Origin: Clostridia bacterium
Lineage (GTDB): Bacteria > Bacillota > Clostridia > UBA1381 > UBA9506
Assembly (NCBI GenBank): GCA_017396465.1
Contig: JAFQLU010000096.1
Span: forward strand, 1-34,681
Reading direction: 5' to 3'
Length of the DNA: 34,681 nucleotides
How positions within the stretch are numbered: the first letter of the stretch is position 1; each line of letters opens with the position of its first letter. Shown piece after piece: positions 1 to 7,470 of this stretch. The notes under the pieces are model-generated. The model had not been told where the DNA came from, searched no databases, and saw only the letters and a program-made list of their open reading frames with translations. Both the position numbers and the translations under genes were made by a program.

Positions 1-68
1 ATACAGTCTTTATAGTAAGACCGTCGGATGTTACCGAAGAAAATAAGAATTCGAGAGGTGGATATTGT

Positions 69-482
69 ATGTGGTTTATACTTGCATTGCTGTCTGCGAT
101 TTTTGCAGCGCTTACATCTATACTGGCGAAGATAGGCATAGAAGGTGTAAGCTCCAATCTTGCAACGGCAATCAGAACCGTTGTTGTAGTTGTTATGGCT
201 TGGGGGATGGTGTTTCTCACGAATACGCAAAACGGAATTGCTGAAATAAGCAAACGGAGTTGGTTATTTCTGATTCTGTCCGGGTTAGCAACGGGTGCCT
301 CGTGGCTATGTTATTACAAGGCGTTGCAGTTAGGGGATGCATCCAAGGTTGTTCCTATTGATAAATTAAGCGTTGTCATCACATTGGTTTTGGCATTTGT
401 ATTTTTACATGAGCAATTTACAATCAAATCGTTGATCGGTTGCATACTCATTGGAATCGGAACTATGGTAATGGTTCTTTAA
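69..482 (+). CDS. EamA-family single-domain permease (137 aa)
   Basis: Small integral membrane protein that is almost entirely hydrophobic, with about five predicted membrane helices. It matches a single EamA (drug/metabolite transporter) unit rather than the usual two-domain, ten-helix form, so it probably works as a dimer. Typical EamA features are the SWLCYYKALQLGDAS stretch (about residues 78-92) followed by a VVPIDKLSVVITLVLAF helix. The start is supported by GAGAGGTGG at about 54-62, a few bases before the ATG. The substrate cannot be told from sequence. The upstream reading frame stays open to the window edge, so a longer N-terminus cannot be formally excluded, but the length fits the short EamA family. 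It is separated from the MATE gene by an 87-base gap in which I found no convincing promoter or terminator. Confidence 0.85.
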   Translation: MWFILALLSAIFAALTSILAKIGIEGVSSNLATAIRTVVVVVMAWGMVFLTNTQNGIAEISKRSWLFLILSGLATGASWLCYYKALQLGDASKVVPIDKLSVVITLVLAFVFLHEQFTIKSLIGCILIGIGTMVMVL

Positions 483-569
483 ATTTCTGTTGAAACAGCT
501 TCTGCATATCGCAAAAGCCTCGCGGCGTATGAACCTTTTATTTGAAACTTTAAGTAACGGAGCAAACAC

Positions 570-1936
570 ATGAAAAAGCAAATTTCTAAAAATTTCACGG
601 AAGGAAGGCTTTCGACCCAGCTTTTGTGGTTCACTCTTCCTTTTATGGCGTCTAACGCCCTGCAGGTACTCTATAGCACCATCGACATGATGATTGTGGG
701 GCAGTATGTGGGAACGGCGGGGCTTTCTGCCGTGTCCTTAAGTAGCCTTATCGCAAACCTTGCCACCATGATTTGTCTCGGATTTTCCAACGCCGGGCAG
801 ATTTTAGTGTCCCAGGCAATCGGTGCAGGCAAAAAAGAAAAATTAAACAGCATTATCGGAACGCTTTTTACCATGATGCTGATATTGGCGCTATTATTTA
901 CGTCGCTGATTCTTCTGTTTCACACGGGCGTACTTTCTTTGATGAACGTGCCGCCGGAGTCTTATAAGATGGCAAAGGAATATCTTATCATCTGCGGCGC
1001 GGGCTTTGTGTTTACCGCAGGGTATAACATGGTTTCTGCCGTGCTTCGCGGTATGGGAGACTCCAAGCGACCTCTTTTATTTATCGTCATTGCCTCGGCG
1101 GTGAATTTAGTGCTGGACGTTTTATTCACCGGCATATTGGGCATGGGCGTGGCAGGTGCTGCCTGGGCAACGGTTATCGGGCAGGCGGTATCCTTTTTGT
1201 TCTCTTTGTATTTTCTTTACAGAAACAAAGAAGCCTTCGGCTTTGACTTTCACAGGAAAAGCTATCGCATCAAAAAAGACTATGCAACAATGATTTTGTC
1301 GTTGGGCGCACCCATGGCGGTGCAGTCCGGCTTTATCAATATTTCCATGCTGTTTGTGAACTCCATCATCAATCAGGTGGGCGTTGTGGCATCGGCAACC
1401 TTTGGCGTGGGATGCAGAATTGACGATATCGTAAACAAAATATCCCAGGGGATTCAGCATGCCGCTATGCCCATGGTCAGCCAGAACATCGGCGCGAAAA
1501 AGCAGGAACGGGCAAAGCATGTGGTATATTGGGCGTGGGTGTATTCCGGCGCGCTGACGGTGTTTTTCCTGCTTTTGTATATCTTGTTCGGAAAAGAGCT
1601 TTTCATGGTATTTTCCGACGACCCGCAGGTGCACGAATGTCGGAAACCTTTATCCGCGCTATTTTGTGGATGTTCCCGGCGTTTGCGGTGATGCGCGGAA
1701 GCGGCGCCTTCATCCAGGGCATCGGGCACTCCAAGCTCTGCATGGTTTTGGCACTGTTAGACGGCGTGGTGCTTCGGATTGGCTTAAGCTGGCTGTTTGG
1801 CATAGGATTAGGGCTGGGATTTTACGGCTTCGTGCTGGGATATGCCTTGGCGCCCTATGGTTATGCCATTCCCAGTATGATATACTTCTTGTCCGGCAAA
1901 TGGAAAAAGCGGACATCTTTGGCAGATAAACTGTAA
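570..1936 (+). pseudogene. MATE-family efflux transporter, broken by a single-base frameshift
   Basis: Multidrug and toxin extrusion (MATE/NorM-like) transporter of the inner membrane that would exchange Na+ or H+ for organic substrates. The N-terminal part reads in frame from 570 to about 1637 (356 residues, about ten helices; opens with LWFTLPFMASNALQVLYSTID, a typical MATE start). The C-terminal part continues in another frame from the ATG at 1637 to 1936 (99 residues, MSETFIRAILWMFPAF onward). The two join without a gap to give about 455 residues, the normal family length. The break sits at GAATG (1635-1639): restoring one A (GAAATG) would give PQVHEMSETFIR and a continuous protein. As written, the protein ends early at 1691 with 17 out-of-frame residues. 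Start supported by CGGAG before the ATG. Whether this is a real lesion or an assembly error is unknown. First gene of the 570-7291 operon. Confidence 0.88.
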
Positions 1937-1951
1937 TCAGGAGGAAGAATT

Positions 1952-2404
1952 ATGAAAATTGTACTACAAAGAGTGAAGGAGGCAAAGGTGGAGGTAAATA
2001 GCGCTGTTACCGGACAAATCGGACAGGGTTATCTGCTCCTTCTGGGGGTTTCCAATGAGGATACCCGAGAAATTGCCGACAAAATGATAGAAAAAATATC
2101 CCGTCTTCGGATTTTTGAGGACGAAAACGGAAAAATCAACAAAAGCATCGACCAGGTGGAGGGCGAGGTGCTGGTGGTATCCCAGTTCACCTTATATGCC
2201 GACTGCAGAAAGGGCAACCGACCCAGCTTCACAAATGCAGGCTCACCGCAGATGGCAGAGGAGCTTTATGAATACATGCTCACACGATGCGATGAACTTT
2301 TTAAAAACACCCAAAGCGGCGAATTCGGCGCAGATATGAAGGTGTCTTTAGTGAACGACGGCCCCTTTACCTTGGTTTTAGACAGCAAAGAAATTTTGCA
2401 GTAG
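1952..2404 (+). CDS. dtd: D-aminoacyl-tRNA deacylase
   Basis: Cytosolic proofreading enzyme that hydrolyses D-aminoacyl-tRNA (and Gly-tRNA-Ala) to free tRNA, preventing D-amino acids entering translation. The 150-residue length is standard. Diagnostic features are the N-terminal [15 protein letters not shown] strand, the catalytic-site motif [17 protein letters not shown] (about 76-92), and the C-terminal cis-proline loop, here NDGPFT (about 138-143) in place of the usual NxGPVT. Start chosen from AGGAGG just upstream. It lies 15 bases after the broken MATE gene. Its TAG stop (2402-2404) overlaps the ribosome binding site of the next gene and is in the same frame as it. Confidence 0.95.
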   Translation: MKIVLQRVKEAKVEVNSAVTGQIGQGYLLLLGVSNEDTREIADKMIEKISRLRIFEDENGKINKSIDQVEGEVLVVSQFTLYADCRKGNRPSFTNAGSPQMAEELYEYMLTRCDELFKNTQSGEFGADMKVSLVNDGPFTLVLDSKEILQ

Positions 2405-2407
2405 GAG
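2401..2407 (+). promoter_or_regulatory. Ribosome binding site overlapping the dtd stop codon
   Basis: GTAGGAG contains both the dtd TAG stop and a GGAG core. Spacing is only 3 bases to the first ATG (2411) but 6 to the second (2414), which favours 2414 as the start of the second MATE gene. This arrangement implies translational coupling of the two genes. Confidence 0.6.
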
Positions 2408-2413
2408 TGCATG

Positions 2414-3754
2414 ATGTTATTTTCTAAAAAAGATCTGGTAAAAATTATCGTACCTCTTATGATTGAGCAGATTCTTGCCGTTACCATCGGCATGCTGGAC
2501 TCCATGATGGTGTCCAGTGCAGGGGAGACGGCGGTTTCGGGCGTGTCATTGGTAGACACGGTGAACCTTTTGCTCATATATGCATTTTCTGCCCTTGCGG
2601 CAGGCGGTGCGGTTGTGGTTTCCCAGCAGCTGGGCAAAAAGGATTTTCATATGGCACAGGAATCGGTGAAACAGCTTTTCTGGGTGGTAACAGCGATGTC
2701 TTTGGTGATTACCATCCCTGTTATCCTTTTCCGGAAACCGTTTCTTTCCCTGATTTTCGGTCAGGTGGAATCGGCAGTGATGCAGAATGCGTTGGACTAT
2801 TTTCTCTATACGGCATTGATGTATCCTTTCCTGGCGCTTTACCATTGTGGTGCGGCGGTGTTCCGCGCTATGGGAAACACCAAAATTTCCATGTATGCAT
2901 CCATTCTGATGAACCTGATAAATTTTGCGGGAAATGCCATCTTGATTTTTGGCTTTTCCATGGGAGCAAAGGGTGCGGCGATCGCAACCTTAATTTCCCG
3001 AATCGTGGGTGCGGTAATCATGGTGGTCCTGGTGCACAACAAAAACAATATGATTTACGCAGAAAAGCTCCTTCATTACAAACCCAATTTTGCCATAATC
3101 AAAAACATTTGCGGTATCGGCATTCCCAACGGATTGGAAAACAGTATGTTCCAGTTCGGTAAGGTGCTGACGCAGAGCCTGGTTTCCACCTTTGGAACAG
3201 TGCAGATTGCGGCAAACGCCGTGGGAAATGCGGTGTCGCCTCTGCAGTACATCCCCGGCACGGCAATCAGTCTTGCCATGGTAACCGTTGTGGGACGGTG
3301 TGTCGGCGCGCAGGAAAAAGAACAGGCAAAAAAATATGCACGGAAGCTGATGGGGATTGCCTATGCTTCCATCATCGCGCTTTCCGCTATCATTTTTGCA
3401 CTGATGCCGGTTATTGTGAAGCTGTATCATCTTTCGCCGGAATCTTCGGATTATGCGACGAAGCTTCTTTTGATGCACACCGTCACCGTGTGTACCATAT
3501 GGCCCGTTGCATTCACCCTTCCCAACGCGTTCCGCGCGGCAAGTGATGTTCGGTTCACCATGGTGATTTCCATTATCTCCATGTGGGTGTTCCGCGTAGG
3601 TTTAAGCTATGTATTCGGAAAATACATGGGACTGGGCGTTATCGGCGTGTGGCTCGCCATGTTTTCCGACTGGTTGTTCCGTGCGGGCTTCTTTGTGGTG
3701 CGGTTTATCCGCGGAACATGGCTGACAAAATACAAACCGATAGAAGAAAGATAA
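2414..3754 (+). CDS. MATE-family efflux transporter (446 aa)
   Basis: Intact MATE transporter with two MatE domains and about twelve membrane helices, full length for the family. It begins FSKKDLVKIIVPLMIEQILAVTIGMLDSMMVSSAGETAVSG, the classic first two helices, and has a repeat-unit counterpart beginning near IIKNICGIGIPNGLENSMFQFGK. It is a cation-coupled exporter whose substrate is not predictable. An ATG at 2411 in the same frame adds one residue; 2414 is preferred because of ribosome-binding-site spacing. It is clearly a different gene from the broken MATE at 570, not a duplicate: the two sequences differ throughout. It may cover for the loss of that gene. Confidence 0.93.
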   Translation: MLFSKKDLVKIIVPLMIEQILAVTIGMLDSMMVSSAGETAVSGVSLVDTVNLLLIYAFSALAAGGAVVVSQQLGKKDFHMAQESVKQLFWVVTAMSLVITIPVILFRKPFLSLIFGQVESAVMQNALDYFLYTALMYPFLALYHCGAAVFRAMGNTKISMYASILMNLINFAGNAILIFGFSMGAKGAAIATLISRIVGAVIMVVLVHNKNNMIYAEKLLHYKPNFAIIKNICGIGIPNGLENSMFQFGKVLTQSLVSTFGTVQIAANAVGNAVSPLQYIPGTAISLAMVTVVGRCVGAQEKEQAKKYARKLMGIAYASIIALSAIIFALMPVIVKLYHLSPESSDYATKLLLMHTVTVCTIWPVAFTLPNAFRAASDVRFTMVISIISMWVFRVGLSYVFGKYMGLGVIGVWLAMFSDWLFRAGFFVVRFIRGTWLTKYKPIEER

Positions 3755-3785
3755 GCAGAAACGAAAGACAAAGAAAGGGAATACT

Positions 3786-4550
3786 ATGTCGCACATATCC
3801 TGGATTCATTATATCAAGCTGGTGCTCCGCTCGCTGGTGTTTTTAGCGGCGACGGTGCTGTATATTGTAAACCGCATTGCCGGGTCTGAAAGCTATTTCG
3901 GCGTGAGCGGTCATCTTCCTTATATCATGGTGGGTGTGTGGATTTTCTTCACGGTAGAGATGCTTTTGCGGTTTTTCCCGTCGCGGTTTGAAAGTATGGG
4001 ATGCCAGAAGCAGTTTAAAAGGAATTATATCCCAACGGGCGAAAAGCCCACCCACGGCTGGTTCGACAAAACCGCCACGGCGGTGCTTGTTTTCTGGCTG
4101 GTTTTAAACGGCATCATCGGAATTTTATACGGCACGGGCGTGATTGATACGGGAATATTGGTGCTCATCAGCCTGGCGTATTCTGTTTGTGATATGATAT
4201 GCATTTTATTTTTCTGTCCCTTTCAGACCTGGTTTATGAAAAACAAATGCTGCGGCAGCTGCAGAATTTACAACTGGGATTACGCCATGATGTTTACGCC
4301 TCTTGTGTTTACGAAAGACCCCATGGCTTGGAGCTTGTTTTTCTTTGCCTGCCTGCTGCTGGTGCGCTGGGAGGTAACAGCGTTTTTGCATCCCGAACGG
4401 TTTTCGGAAGAAACAAACGAATGCCTTTCCTGCAAAAACTGCAAGGAAAAGCTGTGTCATCATAAAAAACAGCTTCGTCATTTTTTGAAAAAACAGAATT
4501 TATATAATCGGGTATGGAACCGGAAGGCGAAAAAGGAGGAAGCAAAATGA
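3786..4550 (+). CDS. Cys-rich polytopic membrane protein of unknown function (254 aa)
   Basis: I do not recognise a named family. The protein has about six hydrophobic helices (roughly residues 8-28, 44-64, 93-115, 119-142, 165-180, 183-200) and a basic, soluble C-terminal tail. Two cysteine clusters stand out: CCGSCRIYNWDYAMM after the fourth helix, and CLSCKNCKEKLCHHKKQ in the tail, spaced like metal or Fe-S ligands and followed by a His pair. The preceding ribosome binding site is only AAAGGGA-like and weak. The end overlaps the Sir2 start by four bases (ATGA, 4547-4550), indicating translational coupling. Function is inferred only as membrane-linked and possibly metal-binding. Confidence 0.75.
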   Translation: MSHISWIHYIKLVLRSLVFLAATVLYIVNRIAGSESYFGVSGHLPYIMVGVWIFFTVEMLLRFFPSRFESMGCQKQFKRNYIPTGEKPTHGWFDKTATAVLVFWLVLNGIIGILYGTGVIDTGILVLISLAYSVCDMICILFFCPFQTWFMKNKCCGSCRIYNWDYAMMFTPLVFTKDPMAWSLFFFACLLLVRWEVTAFLHPERFSEETNECLSCKNCKEKLCHHKKQLRHFLKKQNLYNRVWNRKAKKEEAK

Positions 4551-5299
4551 GCATAGAAACTCTGGCAAAATGGGTGTCGGAAAGTGGCCGGATTGTGTTT
4601 TTCGGCGGCGCAGGCGTGTCGACAGAAAGCGGCATCAAGGACTACAGAAGCCAAGACGGATTATACACTACCGTGAAGGAATACGGCATATCCCCCGAGG
4701 TGATTTTATCTCATACCTTTTTCTTTGAAAAGCCGGATGTGTTTTATGATTTTTACCGTCGGTTCTTTATTTCGGACGCTTCTCCCAACGATGCCCACAA
4801 AGCGTTGGCAGAGCTGGAAAAAGCAGGGAAGCTTTCTTCCGTAATCACGCAGAATATCGACGGTCTTCACCAAAAGGCAGGAAGTGAGGCCGTGATTGAG
4901 CTTCACGGAACGGCGTTGGAATTTTTGTGCACGAAGTGCCGCGAAAAAACAGACGGCACGAAAGCTGTGAAAGCCATAGCCGAAGACGCGATGCCCATGT
5001 GTCCCTTATGCGGCGGATTGTTAAAGCCCAAGGTAGTTTTATATGAAGAGCCTTTATATGACGGCGTGGCAGAGCGGGCCATTGCGGAAATCGCAAATGC
5101 CGATATGCTGATTGTGGGCGGAACATCCCTTGCGGTGTATCCTGCGGCATCCTTTGTGGAATATTTTAAAGGCAAGCACCTGGTGCTGATTAACAAGTCC
5201 GAAACGCCGCTGGATCAAAAAGCAGACCTTGTGATACATGACAGCATCGGCAAGGTGATGCGAGCGGTACTTGAGCATCCGGAGGTGGGATTATGGTAA
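4547..5299 (+). CDS. cobB: NAD-dependent protein deacylase (Sir2/sirtuin)
   Basis: Removes acetyl or other acyl groups from lysines, consuming NAD+ and releasing nicotinamide and O-acyl-ADP-ribose. The 250 residues carry the full sirtuin signature: GAGVSTESGIKDYRS (21-35) for NAD binding, TQNIDGLHQKAG (101-112), the catalytic His in ELHG (His120), a zinc site with Cys128, Cys131, Cys152 and Cys155, and VGGTSLAVYPA (190-200). The start at 4547 is chosen over an upstream in-frame ATG at 4514 because AAAGGAGGA lies just before it, it gives the standard N-terminus, and it forms an ATGA overlap with the previous gene. The C-terminus overlaps the deformylase start by seven bases. Substrate class (acetyl versus longer acyl) is not resolved. 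Confidence 0.95.
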   Translation: MSIETLAKWVSESGRIVFFGGAGVSTESGIKDYRSQDGLYTTVKEYGISPEVILSHTFFFEKPDVFYDFYRRFFISDASPNDAHKALAELEKAGKLSSVITQNIDGLHQKAGSEAVIELHGTALEFLCTKCREKTDGTKAVKAIAEDAMPMCPLCGGLLKPKVVLYEEPLYDGVAERAIAEIANADMLIVGGTSLAVYPAASFVEYFKGKHLVLINKSETPLDQKADLVIHDSIGKVMRAVLEHPEVGLW

Positions 5300-5706
5300 G
5301 AGAACTGATGCATGACCCCTTCTTTTTGGGGCAGGAATCGGAAGAAGCCACCAAAGAGGACATCGGCGTGGCGCAGGATTTGATGGACACATTGGTTGCC
5401 CACAAGGACGGGTGCGTTGGCATGGCGGCAAATATGATCGGCGTAAAAAAACGGATTATCTGTTTTTTGGACGGCGAAACCTACATGACCATGTTTAACC
5501 CCGTGATTTTAAAAGCCACGGACAGCTATAAAACGGAGGAAGGGTGTTTGTCTCTTTTAGGCGGCCCCAGACCCTGCAAGCGGTACAAAAAAATCCGCGT
5601 GCAGTATCAGACGGAGGAAATGAAAGTGAAATCCCGCGTGTTCGAAGGGTTCACGGCGCAGATTATTCAGCACGAAATAGACCATTTAAACGGGATTCTG
5701 ATATAA
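5293..5706 (+). CDS. def: Short peptide deformylase (137 aa), motif 1 variant
   Basis: Metal-dependent enzyme that removes the N-formyl group from nascent proteins. Motif 2 is EEGCLSL (metal ligand Cys85) and motif 3 is QHEIDHLNGIL (His127, catalytic Glu128, His131), all present. Motif 1, normally GxGxAAxQ, reads CVGMAANM (41-48): the Gln that normally contacts the substrate is replaced by Met48. From memory, short clostridial deformylase-like proteins of this size often carry this variant, so it is probably a paralogue, and full deformylase activity is not assured. Start at 5293 is supported by GGAGGTG five bases upstream; the gene overlaps the Sir2 gene by seven bases. Confidence 0.88.
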   Translation: MVRELMHDPFFLGQESEEATKEDIGVAQDLMDTLVAHKDGCVGMAANMIGVKKRIICFLDGETYMTMFNPVILKATDSYKTEEGCLSLLGGPRPCKRYKKIRVQYQTEEMKVKSRVFEGFTAQIIQHEIDHLNGILI

Positions 5707-5717
5707 GGAGTAAAAAG

Positions 5718-6110
5718 ATGGATGCAATCTGGAAAACCCTATACGAGGCGGCAAAATCAGTGCAGAACCCTCGCAATGTTTCCAAATACGTAGAAGCAGG
5801 CGGCGTCTCTGCGGCGATTCTTTCCGCATCGGGAAAAATCTATACCGGCGTGTGCGTGGACACCTGCTCCACACTCGGCATCTGCGCCGAGCGAAACGCC
5901 ATTTTCCATATGCTGACGGAGGGGGAGCAGGAAATAAAGAAGGTGCTGGCGGTGATGGGAAACGGCAAAACCGGTGCGCCCTGCGGCGCTTGCCGGGAGC
6001 TGATGGTTCAGCTGATGCCGGACACCTATCAGGATATCGAAATCATGCTGGATTATGATGAAAACAAGGTGGTAACCTTGGGGCAACTCACGCCGGAGTG
6101 GTGGATATGA
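5718..6110 (+). CDS. cdd: Cytidine deaminase-family protein (130 aa)
   Basis: Zinc-dependent nucleoside deaminase fold converting cytidine/deoxycytidine to uridine/deoxyuridine, or a close relative acting on another base. The zinc and catalytic motif CAE (Cys57, Ala58, Glu59) and PCGAC (Cys89, Cys92) are intact, giving three Cys ligands as in small tetrameric cytidine deaminases. Length is right for the family. The start at 5718 follows AAGGAG, which overlaps the deformylase stop; the reading frame is open further upstream but out of step with the deformylase. It overlaps the next gene by ATGA (6107-6110). A blasticidin-S-deaminase-like or other specificity cannot be excluded, so the symbol is tentative. 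Confidence 0.85.
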   Translation: MDAIWKTLYEAAKSVQNPRNVSKYVEAGGVSAAILSASGKIYTGVCVDTCSTLGICAERNAIFHMLTEGEQEIKKVLAVMGNGKTGAPCGACRELMVQLMPDTYQDIEIMLDYDENKVVTLGQLTPEWWI

Positions 6111-7291
6111 ACGAGAAAATTTATGAAATATTAAGAAAGATTCCCAAGGGAAAGGTGATGACCTACGGGCAGATTGCCGTGCTTTTGGGAAACGATAAAT
6201 TAGCGCGCCATGTGGGAAATGTTCTGCATGATAACCCGGACGGCGTGAAAAATCCATGCTATAAGGTGGTGCGCTCCGACGGAAGCCTTGCCGAAAACTA
6301 TGCCTTCGGTGGAGCAGCCGAGCAGGAAAGACGGCTTCTTGCCGATGGAATTGCGGTGAAAAACGGCAAGGTGGATTTAAAGGTATACGGATATAAGCCG
6401 GAAGCGAAAAGAGGAAATATCCTTCGGGTTGCGCTTCTGCAGATTGCGCCTGCAGGCTCTTTGGAGGAGAATTTCCAAAAAGGTGCGGCGTATTGCAAAA
6501 TGGCAAAGGCGCAGGGGGCAGATATTGCGCTGTTTCCCGAAATGTTCAGCTGCGGCTATGATATTTACGAGCGGCCGCCTGAGGTCTGGACAAAAGACGC
6601 CATTTCAGCGGATGACCTCTTTATTACGCGGTTTTCAGACCTTGCCGCAGAACTTTCGATGGCAATCGGCATTACCTATCTGGAAAAAACAGAGCAAAAC
6701 CCCGGAAACAGCATGATTCTTTTTGACAGATACGGAAAACAAGTTTTGTCGTACCGCAAGGTGCACACCTGCGATTTTTCCGTGGAAAAGCATCTTTCTG
6801 CAGGAGATTCGTTTTCTGTAGCCAATCTTGACACCGCGAAAGGTTCTGTAAAAGTAGGCACCATGATTTGCTACGACAGAGAGTTTCCCGAAAGTGCAAG
6901 GATTCTGATGCTAAAGGGCGCAGAAATTGTGTTGGTGCCGAACGCCTGTCCCATGGAAATCAACCGTCTGTCCCAGCTTCGGGGCAGGGCGTATGAAAAC
7001 ATGATGGGCTTTGCCACCTGTAACTATCCGTCTTCCGTTCCTGATTGCAACGGTCATTCCTCTGCCTTTGACGGCGTGGCATATCTGCCGTCTCTTTCCG
7101 GGTCACGGGATACCTGCATTTTAGAGGCAAACGGCTCGGAAGGCGTATTCATGGCAGAATTTGACCTTGATATGATGCGTGTGTACCGCAGAAGCGAGGT
7201 CCACGGAAATGCGTACAGACGGCCGGAAATGTATGGCATATTAACGGAGCAAATTTTAGCAGAGCCTTTTGTGCGGCAAGATAAACGGTAA
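6107..7291 (+). CDS. Fusion: MGMT/alkyltransferase-like domain plus nitrilase-superfamily amidohydrolase (394 aa)
   Basis: Two enzymes in one chain. Residues 1-95 form the DNA-binding/active domain of the O6-alkylguanine-DNA alkyltransferase family (GKVMTYGQIA, helix-turn-helix-like region, then NPCYKVV in place of PCHRV, with the acceptor Cys51 kept, and SDGSLAENYAFGG). The N-terminal domain of full-length Ada/Ogt is missing. Residues 104-390 are a carbon-nitrogen hydrolase with its Glu-Lys-Cys triad: Glu145 in LFPEMF, Lys218 in YRKVH, Cys255 in MICYDREFPE. The expected reactions would be repair or sensing of alkylated guanine, and hydrolysis of an amide, nitrile or carbamoyl substrate. ATG 6107 is preferred over GTG 6098 because it makes an ATGA overlap with the deaminase gene. 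No frameshift or internal start is evident, so the fusion looks real. Last gene of the operon. Confidence 0.88.
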   Translation: MNEKIYEILRKIPKGKVMTYGQIAVLLGNDKLARHVGNVLHDNPDGVKNPCYKVVRSDGSLAENYAFGGAAEQERRLLADGIAVKNGKVDLKVYGYKPEAKRGNILRVALLQIAPAGSLEENFQKGAAYCKMAKAQGADIALFPEMFSCGYDIYERPPEVWTKDAISADDLFITRFSDLAAELSMAIGITYLEKTEQNPGNSMILFDRYGKQVLSYRKVHTCDFSVEKHLSAGDSFSVANLDTAKGSVKVGTMICYDREFPESARILMLKGAEIVLVPNACPMEINRLSQLRGRAYENMMGFATCNYPSSVPDCNGHSSAFDGVAYLPSLSGSRDTCILEANGSEGVFMAEFDLDMMRVYRRSEVHGNAYRRPEMYGILTEQILAEPFVRQDKR

Positions 7292-7332
7292 AATACAAAA
7301 GAACAGGAAAGCTATATCGCTTCGCAAATAAA

Positions 7333-7375
7333 CGCACTTCCTGCGTAAATCGCAGGGGGTGCGCTTTTGTTTTTA
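7333..7375 (+). terminator. Rho-independent terminator of the 570-7291 operon
   Basis: Left arm CGCACTTCCTGCG (7333-7345), loop TAAAT, right arm CGCAGGGGGTGCG (7351-7363): a 13-bp stem with two G-U pairs, followed by a T-rich run (CTTTTGTTTTT). It lies about 40 bases after the last stop codon. Confidence 0.85.
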
Positions 7376-7406
7376 AAAAAATTTTTATGATATACCTATA
7401 AACCTA

Positions 7407-7435
7407 TTGACATGGTTCGTAATTTATGATATATT
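7407..7435 (+). promoter_or_regulatory. Sigma-A promoter of the TetR-type gene
   Basis: TTGACA at 7407-7412, a 17-base spacer, and TATATT at 7430-7435. The -35 box is perfect and the -10 box close to consensus. The -10 box lies inside the palindrome described next. Confidence 0.8.
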
Positions 7436-7456
7436 TAGGTCATGACCTAAATATAT
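7429..7456. promoter_or_regulatory. 28-bp perfect palindrome, probable TetR-family operator
   Basis: Every base of 7429-7456 is symmetric about 7442/7443; the core is TTTAGGTCATGACCTAAA. It covers the -10 box of the promoter for the adjacent TetR-type gene and ends just before that gene's ribosome binding site. Position, symmetry and length fit an autoregulatory operator where bound repressor blocks RNA polymerase. Which protein binds is inferred from adjacency only. Confidence 0.75.
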
Positions 7457-7470
7457 TCGGGAGGTAGCAT

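Noticed and set aside
2-46. C-terminus of an upstream gene ending at TAA 44-46
   Set aside because: Only 14 residues are visible and they are not recognisable; the call cannot be supported.
483-569. Promoter for the 570-7291 operon
   Set aside because: TTGAAA occurs near 490, but no acceptable -10 box lies at the right distance.
2402-2404. TAG reassigned as a sense codon in this organism
   Set aside because: TAG ends dtd, the acyltransferase-like and the PsiE-like genes at normal family lengths. Reading through the dtd TAG would fuse it to the following MATE gene.
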